Notes: generated by a model from the sequence alone, not told the origin. Shown: positions 48,064 to 59,369, numbered from the stretch's first letter. The stretch is DNA of 64,000 nt from Diorhabda sublineata (GCF_026230105.1 NC_079482.1:6448001-6512000); one strand, 5' to 3'. A program made the numbers and translations.

Positions 48064-48894
48064 AGGAAATTCCGAAGAGTTCTTTTTGCGAGTAGACTAC
48101 TGAGAGTTGTAATAGCTACATCAAAATGAATTCTGGTCCAATTGGTGGTTTAATAATCCAAGAGTAGCGACCGAATTAGCCTCTGAGTGATTAGGCACTC
48201 AAATTAACTGGACTTTGCAGCCATTTGCAGACTTTTTTGCCTTCCAGTACATGCCTAGAGCACAATATTATGGCTTTAATGGCAGCACTGCTATATGAGC
48301 AGAGTGAGTGTTTCTATGGCGCCTATTAAGTCTCATATGTTTACATATAATCCCAATGAAAATTTGGCTTACGCAGCCGGCCACATTTTTTACAAGCGAG
48401 AAACATTTACTTATTTTGAGGAAACCTCCACAGAACACTGTTCTAGAGAAGTTCTAGAACCATCCGTGTATCTGTTTTCTGTATTTTTAACCGTGCCGTC
48501 ACCAGGAAATATATTTTATGAATCTCAATGAAAAAATATTCTGGTTTATTCATTCATACAAATATAATAATAATTGAGACAAGACCATCATTCTGCGCAA
48601 AATATTTATTTTGAAAAGCTCAGATGAGTTTTATTCTTAATCAAAGCTAGAAACAACAAAGCACTTCGACTTGGACGTAACCACAACTAATCTGCTGGTG
48701 ATCCAATCAACCAAATCAGTGCAAATCTTCGCCCAAGGATCAATTCAGAACTCATAATGCATTGACATAGACCATAGTTTATAAGTGAATAGATATTTAA
48801 TTCGAAATGAGCGTACAATTAATTGACCACTGGTAACATTGGAAACTTTCATGTCCAGCTATACGGACGTGGACAATTAACCTGGTAACCTATC
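48064..48894. other. Stretch without recognisable gene
   Basis: Short frames, for instance plus-strand 48295-48531, with no homology. Nothing else seen. Confidence 0.4.
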
Positions 48895-48902
48895 TTTTAT
48901 TT

Positions 48903-49777
48903 GATAATTATACACTTTCACAGTTACCTGGTTTTTTGGCTCTAGAAAATCGAAAAATGGATGGATTTTAATGATATTGGTCTCAAAATGTTCCATTTTA
49001 CGGCGGATTTATAAAAAAATTAGTAGAAATAGCTGGAATGAAAATTTCTCATAATTTTACTGTTTTAAATCGTAAAAAAAACGGTTTTGCAAAATAATCA
49101 TTTACAAAAAATTATCTCATTATCAGATAAAGTTCTTATATTTTTTTTGTATTCTACATAAATTAATAAACAATTTAAAAAAAATCCAAAAATAATGAGT
49201 TTTTCAGTTTTTATAGCTTAAAATGAAATCGATGAAAAACAATCAATTTTCGTGAATAGTTTCGTACTATATTCTTCAATGTTAATAGTTTTTGGACCAT
49301 TAAAAATTGAAAAATAGATAAGTTTTATAATTTTGGTTAGGTTTGGCTAGGCTGCTTTGTATCACTGAATATTGTAAGTGCTTCAAATGTATTCAATTCA
49401 CAATTGTTGCAACTCATTGTCAATATATTTTAATTTATTATTAACAAAATCCCACAACTCACAATTATTCAAAAAAATTAACTTTTTTGAATTTTTTTTT
49501 TCAAAATATTCATTTTTTTATGTAAATTGCGAAAAAAATATATACGAACTTGATTCCACGACGTCAGAAACAGTTACGAAGGATTATATGTAGAGTAATT
49601 TTTTTTGCATTTAAAGTCATGAAACTGTGAAAAATATTAATTTTTTTTAATTTTCGTATTTTTTTTTATAAATCCGCCGTAAAATGGAACATTTTGAGAC
49701 CAAGATCATTAAAATCCATCCATTTTTCGATTTTCTAGAGCCAAAAAACCAGGTGACCGCGAAAGTGTATAATTACC
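48903..49777. mobile_element. Non-autonomous element with 117-bp terminal inverted repeats and 8-bp target duplication
   Basis: 48903-49019 and 49661-49777 are inverted copies of each other over about 117 bp with only a handful of differences. Shared blocks include CCTGGTTTTTTGGCTCTAG, AAAATCGAAAAATGGATGG and CATTTTACGGCGGATTTAT. Both sides carry TTTTATTT (48895-48902 and 49778-49785), an exact 8-bp target duplication. The 640-bp interior is non-coding and AT-rich. An 8-bp duplication fits hAT, P or Merlin types; the end sequence G(A/G)TAATTATACAC does not decide between them. Near-identical arms imply recent insertion or gene conversion. Confidence 0.8.
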
Positions 49778-49785
49778 TTTTATTT

Positions 49786-50730
49786 AGTCCTCAGAGCATC
49801 ACGTTGTTTTATGCAGAAATTTTGGTTTTCTCTTCATATTCATCAGAGAACGTCCATTTTTTATTTATATAAACAATATTGTAAGAAATTTATCTGGTAA
49901 TATTTTTGTAAACTTGATAAATATTTTTCTTTTTCTGAGAAACTCACGCTGCACTTACGAGAATTAGAAGAATGTATTACAATTTAACATTTAATCCAAA
50001 TGTTGATCAAGACAGCGGCTCCTCTGAAAATGTACCGCTCGTTTTATTTATTGCGATACGCAGATGTACACTATTGAACGCAGTATGTCGTCGAGAATTC
50101 CGATAAATTATACAGAACGTTACAAATAATTTATGGAAGATTGTTGGACTTCCTAAAATTTCAGAAGACGTTCCTATGGAGCTGGTCACTGAAATATTCC
50201 TTCGGTTACATTTTTTTTATTTATATATAACTGTTGGACATAAAAATAACTAAAGATATTTTCGAAATTCTAGCGATGTTCTAATAACTGAATCAGGATT
50301 TTAATTTTGAATTTATTAGAACGATTTTTCATGTTGTGATAGGGATATTTATTACGAGATTCAATTTAAACGAATCTAGTGGTAAAAGATGAAAATTGAT
50401 CACATGATGAAGTATAAATAGCAAGAAGCAGCCAATGAGGTGGAAAGTACAATAGCACTGTAACCATTACATGAAGCTTCAACTGCTACAAGAAACTTCA
50501 TTTAGTAGATTCAATATTAAAATTAAGCAGTCGCATCATATTATAATTCCAACCCAAACAATATAAACCAAATATACACTCTATTAAATACGGATTACGT
50601 ATGTCCATGTCCATGTAGTGTTTCTGACGGGATAAATAACTCTAAGCTACTATCTGAAGGCCAGGGGCGGTTTATGCCCAATGGTTAACAACCCACAAGT
50701 TTCACATGGACAATGTGTACAATCAAAAGA
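49786..50730. other. Stretch without recognisable gene
   Basis: AT-rich with short frames; nothing recognised. Confidence 0.4.
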
Positions 50731-51426
50731 TTGCAGAAACGAATTTTTCAGTCGATTTTTTAACAAAAGGTACTCTTTGTTTGACTCAATGAAATGTATA
50801 GTTTAGGAGAAATGTAGATTTTTAGATCGTTGTACATACCAAGGAAATCGGTGGTTATAAAGAGACACTCTGAAAGAAAATTGCCATTAATTGTGAATAT
50901 TGTTTGAGTTGATCGAAGCTGACGGAAAAGAGGTTTCTCTTCATAAATTGAGTGAATTAGTTCCCATTATTTCTTATAAAATGATATTTTAGGAAGTGTC
51001 GTACCAAAAAAGTTAGCAGAGGTCAGCAACGAACTATAGGAACACTAGCTTTAGAGCAAAATACATTAAATGCAGTTAATGCTTGTCCCATAACTAGTGT
51101 ACGCAAAATTTCTCAATAATTCAACGCATCAACGATAATTAGTCACAGGATTCTCCAGGAGCAGCTTCTCTACCCCTTTCGTATCCCTTTTTATTCGATA
51201 GTTTTTTCCTTATGCAAGCAATACGATTTGCAATTAGAAATATCTGATTGTATTTTAATACTTACAATTTATGATAAGTTTCTTTCAAATGTCTCTTTAT
51301 AGCGAACAGTTTCCTGGGCATGTACAACGATATAAAAATCTACATATCTTCTTGACCATAGTTTTAAGGGGTTAAGCAAACAGTACATTTTTGTTAAAAA
51401 ATCTACTAGAAAATTTATTTCTACCA
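50731..51426 (+). mobile_element. Long-TIR DNA element with Tc1/mariner-type transposase fragment inside
   Basis: Left arm 50731-50901 and right arm 51258-51426 are inverted repeats of about 170 bp at roughly 75-80% identity by eye. Paired blocks include GTCGATTTTTTAAC / GTTAAAAAATCTAC, TAGATTTTTAGATCGTTGTA / TACAACGATATAAAAATCTA and TATAAAGAGACA / TGTCTCTTTATA. The interior codes on the plus strand for part of a helix-turn-helix region of a Tc1/mariner-like transposase. The catalytic domain is missing, so it is a deleted, non-autonomous derivative. A lone arm of the same family lies at 40457. Confidence 0.75.
50990..51185 (+). pseudogene. Helix-turn-helix part of a Tc1/mariner-like transposase
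   Basis: The plus-strand frame reads CRTKKVSRGQQRTIGTLALE, then NTLNAVNACPITSVRKISQ, a stop, FNASTIISHRILQEQLLYP and FRI. This resembles the second DNA-binding unit before the DDE domain in a transposase group repeated in insects (R-T-x-x-x-E-x-x-V-L-x-x-V-x-x-x-P, then S-x-x-x-V-x-R-I-L-x-x-x-L-L-Y-P-F). One in-frame TAA and loss of everything downstream. It sits exactly between the two long arms. Confidence 0.55.
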
Positions 51427-51565
51427 TATTTACATGGTAGAATGAGATGTGACCGTTTTTTATGGTATGCTTAGAAATCTTTTATTACCCATTAGTCAAT
51501 TTTTTATAGTTTTCAAGTGGTTTTTAATAAGAAACTGTATATAATTCATACTTTTTGCTTACTGC

Positions 51566-51620
51566 GTCATACAATAAATATTGCGATAACTTTAAGTTAT
51601 CGCAATATTTATTGTATGAC
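51566..51620. repeat. Perfect 55-bp palindrome (27-bp arms, 1-bp centre)
   Basis: The left arm starts GTCATACAATAAATATTGCG and ends GATAACTT at 51592. After one T the right arm AAGTTATCGCAAT continues to ATTGTATGAC at 51620. Every position pairs. It lies 140 bp beyond the long-TIR element and shares no sequence with it. No target duplication is evident. Confidence 0.95.
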
Positions 51621-52600
51621 TTTTGAACTTTTAGATCAAGATACCTTAGTGCTAGTGTCTTAAATTTGCAACAAAACATCTTCACTTACAGCGACCGCAC
51701 ACAACATAACACATAGAAAGAAAAATTATTAAACAATGGAACACGGGATAATGTAAACGAATGAAGTTCTAATTGCATTGTCAAAATGTAATCTTCTTTC
51801 TTTTACTCAAACCTTTTACTTTTTTCGCTATCTAAATTCAATGTATTAATTTGCCATTTATCAAAGCTACCACATTCTACAAAGAAAAATTGAAATATAG
51901 GATGTATAATATGAGAGGATGTATTCTATAGGACAATTCCTGTAGTTTCCAAAGAAAATTATTGATGATTAACTAGACTTCGTAGTATATGTTAGTTCCA
52001 ACGTTATTCTAACCAGCTAATCAATTTTTTCTGAAATCCCGATCTATTATGATCTTATAGAATTAAAATTCAATGAAGGTTTCGCTTCAATTTGTTGATA
52101 CTGCAATATTTTCACTTGTTATAGCTTTTGATTCTATGATACATTCATCACATACATTTACTACTTCAATATCATTATCTAGAATAGAAATTTGTTGGGA
52201 ATATTTCGATGTCTAATTGTTATTCGCACTCTTTTTCTCAGTGTAATTAGATATTAAATTTCATCTCTAGAAACATTCTACGTTCGCAATTCTATTAAGT
52301 CACCAAATTATATTAAGCTACCGAGTTTGCTCTGAATCCTGAGCGGCAAGAAAATAATAACAGAGCAGAATGAATTTTTGATTGAACATCTTCTTCATTT
52401 GCTACCGATGATTGAATGCCGTCAAGATAAGAAGAATGAATGCATTATTCAACGTTATTTTGCTACCTCTTGCACGATTAACCAAATTAACTACTCTCTT
52501 CTTTATATACGTTATATTATTATTGTGATCACACCAATAAGTACATTTTTCTAACAAAATAAGGTTTAGTTTACAGCATTAGAAAAATATTGATAAATTA
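51621..52600. other. Stretch without recognisable gene
   Basis: AT-rich; nothing recognised. Confidence 0.4.
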
Positions 52601-53570
52601 TTGGGATGGTAACCAAGTAATTTCAGTTTTGTTGTATAAAATAAAACACTTTTTTATCAAAAAATAGTTTTCACTCAATTATATATTTTCCATTTTGCTG
52701 AATGACCTTTTGCCATCTTTCTTTAAGCTTCATGATTCCGTGCTTATAACATTTCTGTTCCTTATAAACAAAAAACTGAGCCAGATACGATTGAAGGTCA
52801 TCGTCAGTTTGACCATTCAAAGAATTCTGCAAACTTCGAAATAAATGGTTATCAGATGGTGCCAAATCAGGGCTGAATGGTGGATGTAGGATCACTTCCC
52901 AGCCAAGCTCCAACCTTTTCGATTTGACAATTCTGGTCGCTTTTCTTTGATTGCTTCATTCAGTTTAATCGTTTGGTTTCTTGAGAGCAATTCAAAAAAC
53001 GCAACACTTTCGATGTGGTTTATGCTGGTTCGTCGTGTTTGCTCCCATTTTTCCTCACCAGTGATGATTTAAAAAAAAAGTTGGTACCATTTGGGTTAAG
53101 ATCTATATCGAAAATGTTGATTCTTTGTGTTAAATCAATTTCTTTAAATTCGTGAGGTACCCAAATATCAAGCTTTTTAACTAGCCCAAGGCATTTTAAA
53201 TGTTTTTTTATTATACTATACGCAACCTCTCAAAGAGTTATTTGACGATCCTCTTCAATGATCACTTTGATTTAGTCATTATCAACTTCAGTAGGCCGAC
53301 CAAAACGCTACACATTTTTGAGGAAAGAATCTCCAGAAGGGAATTTTTTATAACAATTTTGAAACATGCGATCTGTTAAGCAATCACCATAAACTTCACA
53401 TATTTCTTTCGTTCGTTTCAGCCCTCCATTTAAAATTAACTCACAGCTAATAGCTTTGATAGAAATCACGCACTACTTGCTTCTAAAATTACCTCAATAT
53501 GACTAGTATCACGTGACAAAGGACGACAGGTCCGTCCTTCTCTTTGAAAATTCAACTCTTACTCTGGTTT
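52601..53570 (-). mobile_element. mariner element remnant (fifth lineage), minus-strand copy
   Basis: Same family as 42271-43328 in opposite orientation. The minus strand has IIEEDRQITL, LVKKLDIWVPHEFKEIDLTQ, RINIFDIDLNPNGTNFF, a short catalytic remnant FELLSRNQTIKLNEAIKEKR, then GWEVILHPPFSPDLAPSDNH (third catalytic region), RSLQNSLNGQ and KLKERWQKVIQQNGKYIIE to the end. The left end TTGGGATGGTAACCAAGTAA follows TA and matches the other copy's terminal repeat. The right end is degraded. The second catalytic segment is deleted. Confidence 0.8.
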
Positions 53571-54369
53571 AAATTTAAAACATAATCAACAATAGTTCAA
53601 CAACTTCTTCATAAATTTCTTAATGAGGTATTCATCCAAAAGTAAAGGGCAAAAGATTATGAAGAAGATGACTCCTTTTATCATATGCGGTATATACAAT
53701 CATTTTAATTTTCTCACATCTCACATCTTTCGACATTGTATCATCCTTCATGTCAGTGTTAGCTGTTGGGAAAGCCCTCGTAAATATGCAGGGTTTGATG
53801 CTTTTTGTCTTTCTAGTTTCCTCAATTACTTATAATTTTTGTGTATCCCGTGCATGAATATGCATCCAAATTAATGTTGTTTATGACATAGCTTGACATG
53901 GTTTGAAATTTAAATATCTTAAGTACAAAGTTGGATTTGTATGACATTCTGTTTTTATATTATTTTCAATTTCAAATAATGTGATATCAAAAACATAACC
54001 ATCTCATTCAATTTCAATTGTGAATTGTGAAGTTTTCTATGATTTTACTTCACAATTTTGATCTTCTTACCTGGATTTCGATCTTCTTCTCCGTCTCTTT
54101 CCCTCTGGTCTTCACATTCTTTTTAACAGGTATAAGTCTTCTTTTCTAAGTAAATGTCCAATACATCTTAGTATTTATGCTTTTACGAACTTTACTATTT
54201 TTACTTTTCGCATTTGCATCCTAGTTAATAAATGTTATTTTCATATTGTTCTGCTCTCTATGTTAGTCCTATTATTGTTCTGTAGATATTCATAACAATA
54301 TTTTTCCTACGATTCCTATCTATTAACAATTAGCTGGTATTTCCATTCCACTAAATAACAAAACCATGG
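53571..54369. other. Stretch without recognisable gene
   Basis: Short frames, none with homology. Nothing else seen. Confidence 0.4.
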
Positions 54370-55215
54370 AACCATGGAAAGAAAAAATACTATACAAGCT
54401 CAGGAATGGTTTCAAAAGTGTTATGCGGACTCTGCTCCATCGAAACTAACTAACTAATTTGTTATTGGTTTGCTGAATTTAAATGTGGTCGTAGACACAC
54501 CGTGGTTACTCCAGAAAACATCAAGTCCACAAATTGGTTACATCTGATCGTAAATTTAAATTGCGTGAGAAAGTAAAGATATCAAGAAGCAGTGTATTTA
54601 TAATTATGCCTGAACATTGGACCATGAGAAAGCTTGTTTCAAAACGAGTGCCGCGTTTACTTACAGTAGATAAAAAACAACAACGAGTTGATGAATCAGA
54701 ACAGTGTTTGGCCATGTTTACACGCAATGAATTAGATTTTTTCCGTCGATATGTGACAATGGATAAAACATGGATCCTTCACTTCACTCCGGAATCAAAA
54801 CGATCATCATCTTAGTGTACTGCAGTCGGTGAACCACGTCCGAAGCGTCCAAAGGCATAACAGTCAGCTGAGAAGTTTATGGCTTCAGTATTTTAAGATG
54901 CATATGGAATATTTTTCATCGACTATTTCCAAAAGGAAGAAACAATCAAGGCGAATACTACATAGAGTTGTTGGATCGTTTGAATGAAAAAAATTATCCA
55001 TTGTTTAGTCCAGATCTGCTACTGGCTATTCGCTGATCTCAACATAATGCTCGCCGGTGAAAATTCAGCTCAAATAAAGAAGTAATTGCCGAACCTGAAG
55101 CATATATTGAGGCTAAAGACAAATCCTTCTACTAACAGAGCATCGAAAAGTTAGAAAAGCGTTGGAAATATTCTATTATTCTTTAAAGAGATCACATTGA
55201 TAGATAAAATCGATT
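54370..55215 (+). mobile_element. mariner element remnant (sixth lineage)
   Basis: The plus strand begins MERKNTIQAQEWFQKCYADS (end-to-start remnant of the DNA-binding half), then VKISRSSVFIIMPEHWTMRK, VPRLLTVDKKQQRVDESEQ, FFRRYVTMDKTWILHFTPES (first catalytic segment, M-D-E-T-W with E to K). Further on come GEPRPKRPK, ASVF-like and LLDRLNEKN pieces, and the C-terminal EAKDKSFY-stop-QSIEKLEKRW. There are several stops. The second Asp region is missing or scrambled. Ends not located precisely. Confidence 0.75.
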
Positions 55216-56790
55216 TTTTTGGTACATCAAGAGTAATTTATTTTAGATCTACTGACTGTCAGGTTACGAAAATAAAATGTAGGCTGAGAGGTACCAGAAT
55301 TCCTTGTAGGAAAAGGTAGATATGAAATGGCATTTGTGGAAATTATAACGAAAAAGTATTTGAAACATAAGATATTCAAAAAGTGTGACAAAAAGAGATG
55401 AAATTATTCTGTGTTCTCATATAACATATAACATATAACAAATTCGATTATAGTTTTTCAAATTATAGACAATCAGTTAACAGGTGTCCGCCAGTCACAG
55501 TGTCTTACTTCAGTATAATGTGTAACGAAGTCTTTGTTAGATCTGAATTGTTTTCTTGATATATGGCTCCAGTTTCGTGAATTGGTCCATGACCCGGCCA
55601 CATTACAGGACATTCTTTATTGTGTGTGATGCCATAAATTTGAAGCATTAAATTTTACAACCTGTAGCTTACATGTTTTTTTTATTATTGTAAGAGCCCA
55701 TCAGGTAATAGTGTGGCATAAATAATTTCGAAAGTGCTCATCGAGAATATACAGACTATAAATTTAATTGTGAGTTGTTCCCCATGCATACCATTATGGA
55801 CTGTAAAAATCCTCTTTAATTGGAAATTTACAATTCTTGTCTTGTCTACTTTAGGCTGTACCGCCTGGTTTAATAGATATATGGCTGTTGGATATCTAGG
55901 GTATACGATAATTAGAAATGTCTACTAGGAAATAACAATTAAAAATCTGTTTATGTTATTTAAAAACTTTCTCGATTTTTACGTTTGCTTGGTGTATGTT
56001 TGACCGAAATGAAGAAGTTTTAACATGACAATAAAATTGCTACACACTTTTGTCTCATTCATTTTTTCGATACACCATTTCATTCATTTTATATAGAATT
56101 CTTATTGAATTATATTTTTTATTAACGGTGAAATATTCACAACTATTTTCCTCATTTCTTTAAAATCAGTGCATAGTATTTTTCACAAAAGGAGATCATT
56201 GCGCAGTACCGCACGATTATAATACGTAGCATTTTCTTCATGACTTGAAGAGATAGTTGATTTTTTTTTAAAATTCATTCGATTATAATACAGGGTCTAT
56301 TTGATTTAAATTGTTGTATCATTATTGGGTTTGAAATTTCAATATGATTGGGACTGTTGAATTTTAATCTAAAATCTACTAAATGATATACACCAAATAT
56401 CAATAAATTAACCTTATAGTGCGCATTACACCAAATCTGATACACCATTTTTTATATAACTTAAGTTGAGTCTGACCCATATAAACTCTATGATATAGAT
56501 GATATGATACAACCTTATGTACGACACCATGAGAATATATTGTTGACGCGTAAAATTCAATTCTTTATTGCTGCCCGCACATGTATTTGGACAGGTGAAT
56601 GTAACCTCCTTCGATTTTTCTTGTTTTTTGTTAGTTATTGTTTCATTTTTATGTTACTGCTGGCTAAACTAAAACTGAATGATGAGTAGAATAAACGTGT
56701 TATATTAGATTTGTTCCTGGATTGATAATTTTCTATAAATTGTGTCATTTTTTTGTTTGTATCAGATCTGCAGCATATCGTTTGTTGCAG
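55216..56790. other. Stretch without recognisable gene
   Basis: AT-rich with short frames only; GATTATAATAC occurs near 56213 and 56281. No coding homology. Confidence 0.4.
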
Positions 56791-56797
56791 GGCTAAG

Positions 56798-57010
56798 ATG
56801 GACAATGAGAAGCCTTTATCTCAACGTGAACTACAGGAAATAGCAGCGAATTTTTGGAACGACTTGGATGTCAGCGAGTCTGAAGCATGTCTGGAAAGTG
56901 ACATTCGAGAGCAAAATCTCAATGACTTGAACATTGATGATATTGGTATAGAAAACCTAACTATGGATGGAGATGATGAAATTCATCTTATTTATGTCGT
57001 ACTTCGTTAA
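56798..57010 (+). CDS. Short acidic ORF or exon, unrecognised
   Basis: ATG at 56798 opens a 70-residue frame starting MDNEKPLSQRELQEIAANFW with a high content of Asp and Glu (net strongly acidic), ending at TAA 57008-57010. TTTGTTGCAG directly before GGCTAAGATGG looks like a splice acceptor, so this may be a first coding exon or part of one. After the stop, another frame (NMTDTTLSS) continues into a hAT MITE at 57035 and resumes behind it (SRHLPNARIA), which suggests that the MITE landed in formerly coding sequence. Acidic N-termini like this are common in DDE transposases such as piggyBac, but nothing here proves that. Confidence 0.35.
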   Translation: MDNEKPLSQRELQEIAANFWNDLDVSESEACLESDIREQNLNDLNIDDIGIENLTMDGDDEIHLIYVVLR

Positions 57011-57034
57011 TATGACAGACACTACACTCTCTTC

Positions 57035-57368
57035 TAGGGATGGCGATCTGAAATCGATTAATCGAAGAGTCGATTTTTCATATCGATATTTTACCCTTGG
57101 ATATCGACTGTTTTGGAAAAAAAAATTAAACATCATTTATCTCGACTCGACAGATTGTCGTTTCTAAAAAGCTGGGATATGAATTGTGAACCATGAGCTA
57201 AATTATCTGTTTTCCTAACTTATTAATGTTACAATTTTATTTAGAAAATAAATGTCTTTTACATTGTAATCGACCTGTAGATCACGATTTGTTTATGAAT
57301 CGATTCATCAGGTTACGAATCAAGCCGATTTGGCAATCTGTCTTTTTTTGAAAGGATCGCCATCCCTA
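57035..57368. mobile_element. hAT-type MITE with perfect 8-bp target duplication
   Basis: Ends TAGGGATGGCGATC (57035-57048) and its exact reverse complement GATCGCCATCCCTA (57355-57368). CTCTCTTC stands on both sides (57027-57034 and 57369-57376). The 334-bp interior is non-coding with no transposase. Fourteen-base inverted repeats starting T/CAGGG and an 8-bp duplication are hallmarks of hAT elements. Flanks are undamaged, so insertion looks fairly recent. Confidence 0.9.
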
Positions 57369-57438
57369 CTCTCTTCTTCTCGTCATCTGCCCAATGCTCG
57401 AATTGCCTGATGCATCCAAAACGACATCCTCTCAATAT

Positions 57439-57641
57439 TGGTTGTTAGACCTTGCAGTAAAAAAACTACAATAAACTCAAATAAAAAAAATAAAACGCTG
57501 GCTGTTTTCTGACACATCAAACACGTCAACTCTATATATATATATTTTTTTGTCAACATTGCTCAACAACTGAACACGGACAAAATAGCCTGAACATATA
57601 AGGGAACCATCTAATACATACTAATATCTATATTTAATACA
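57439..57641 (-). repeat. 3' LTR of the copia element
   Basis: On the plus strand it starts TGGTTGTTAG and shares CCTTGCAGT, AAAACTACAATAAACT, AAAACGCTGGC, GTCAACTCTATATAT, GACAAAATAGCCTGAACATA and TCTATATTTAATAC with 60250-60445. Borders uncertain by up to about 20 bp. Confidence 0.85.
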
Positions 57642-57664
57642 CATTTATATTGCCAAAAAAAGTT

Positions 57665-58100
57665 CTAAAATAACGACTTATAACATTTGTAAATTTGCCA
57701 CCAAATTAATTTACGAAAACCAACAAATCTTTCTTTTGACAAAGATTTTGTCAGCACAATTTTCAGAAGAACAACAATACTCAATTTCAAAAACATAAGT
57801 CTTTTACAAAATGATATTTTATGTGAATGTGTTTTCCTCTTTTTGACTTTTGGAAATTGAATTTGAACTGTAGTAATAGTACTGCGATTATCACACTTCA
57901 AAATAACTTCTTGGGAAATATTGAAATCATTGAAAAGACCTTCTAAATTCACTATCTCCTGAGCTGCTAATGCTGCGGCAATATATTCTGCTTCCATTAA
58001 ACTAATGGCCACACAATTTTGCTTCCTTGAGAACCAATTTATGGGAATCTTGTTATAAGAAGCTATAATCCACTTACACTTTTTCATGATTATCTTTATT
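57665..58100 (-). pseudogene. copia RNase H domain
   Basis: The minus strand reads KCKWIIASYNKIPINWFSRK, then QNCVAISLMEAEYIAAALAA (the S-x-x-E-A-E-Y-x-A motif), QEIVNLEGLFNDF and LKCDNRSTITTVQ (D-N-x-x catalytic region). After a frameshift the terminal helix region K-H-S-H-K-I-S-F remains. It directly follows the integrase tail, so the reverse transcriptase was lost in a deletion joining the two at about 58090. Confidence 0.8.
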
Positions 58101-58980
58101 CTGATTAATAGTTTCAAATTCCATTATAGATTCATCAAATTTCACATCTCTGAAGCGTATAATTTTTCTTTCATCCGGTAACCACAATATCCATTCACCA
58201 CCGTAATAACCAACCATAATTCCCTTCTTTGCGCGAGCATCTAGTATATTTCTTTTTGGTGATGGTATGTACCGTGAACGACATCCAAAAACTCTGAGTT
58301 TTGTCAAATCATTTCTTTTATTCCACATTTTCGATGGTGTCACTCCTCTCGATGACAGGCGATTAAATTCATAACTTGAAGACTTAAGAGTCTCGCTCCA
58401 CAATCCTTATAGGCCGGAATCTATTATTTTTGTTCTAATTTTGTCTAATAGAGTTCTAATCATTCTTTCGGCGGTTCCGATTTGCTGCGTTGTATGTGGC
58501 ATTGTGTACTCCAAAATAATCCTTTTCTTTTTGCAGGATTCTTTATATCTATTTGTTATAAATTCACCTCAGTTACCTAATGTAATCGCTTCAACATTTA
58601 CTTCTTTTTTCCTTTCTAATTCTACTATGTAATCTTCAAAATTTTTTCTTTTTTTTGTTTTGAGAGTTTTAACTACAACAAAATGAGAATAATCATCGAT
58701 AATGGAATGAAAATATCGCGATCCATCAAAAGCGGTAGGACCACAAACCTCGCTGTGGATCAATTCGCCAATTTTGGTTCATTTTCTTTCTCTATCAGTA
58801 AATGGGCATCTTTCACCTTTACCTTTAATACATGTTGAGCAAATTTTATTTTCTGCTGGTAATCCTAACTGAATTAAAACATCTTTTCCAGCATGACCCA
58901 GTCTTCTGTGCCATATATCTTAATCTAATATAACATTACATTTCTCATCTTCATGTCTTATTTTGTTAAGATCAACACAT
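58074..58980 (-). pseudogene. copia integrase
   Basis: From 58930: IWHRRLGHAGKDVLIQLGL and ICSTCIKGKGERCPF, the H-H-C-C zinc finger (GAG-pre-integrase). Then LIHSEVCGPTAFDGSRYFHS and IIDDYSHFVVVKTLKTKKRK (first two catalytic Asp regions, S-E-V-C in place of S-D-V-C). The third catalytic Glu region near 58500 is damaged. The C-terminal part has FNRLSSRGVTPSKMW, KLRVFGCRSRYIP and LDARAKKGIMVGY. Stops at about 58770 and 58410. Confidence 0.8.
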
Positions 58981-59018
58981 ATAGACCATTCTTGTTTTGA
59001 CATTCTAAATTCCAATTT

Positions 59019-59339
59019 TTACCTTGTATAGGTAACCATCTTTTCTCTCTCTACTATAATTGTATGACCCATTGAGGTAATTTTCGATGTAAGTGATAAC
59101 AAATTTTGTTTTATATTTTGAACGATCAATCCTTCCAAACAAAACTTTTGTCCTATTTTATTTGCTTGTAAAATGTCACCGTTTGTAATATGAATGGTTA
59201 CGGGCGAGTCTAGGTTTCTTATATTAACCATATACTTTTCTAGTTCCACTTTCAAGAAGTGATTACTTGCTCCAGAATCCAAAATCATTGTCATTTTTCC
59301 ATTTGTTTCAGAACATAAATTTGCTGCATATAGCTGCAC
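59019..59339 (-). pseudogene. copia aspartic protease
   Basis: The minus-strand frame contains MTMILDSGASNHFLK, the D-S-G-A active-site motif of copia proteases. It is followed by SPVTIHITNGDILQANKIG and a FCLEGLIVQNIKQNLLSL stretch, all in the expected order between gag and integrase. The frame is intact over about 105 codons but separated from gag by a stop. Confidence 0.85.
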
Positions 59340-59369
59340 TTCTTTCTCTTCTTCTTTTATAACGTTAGC

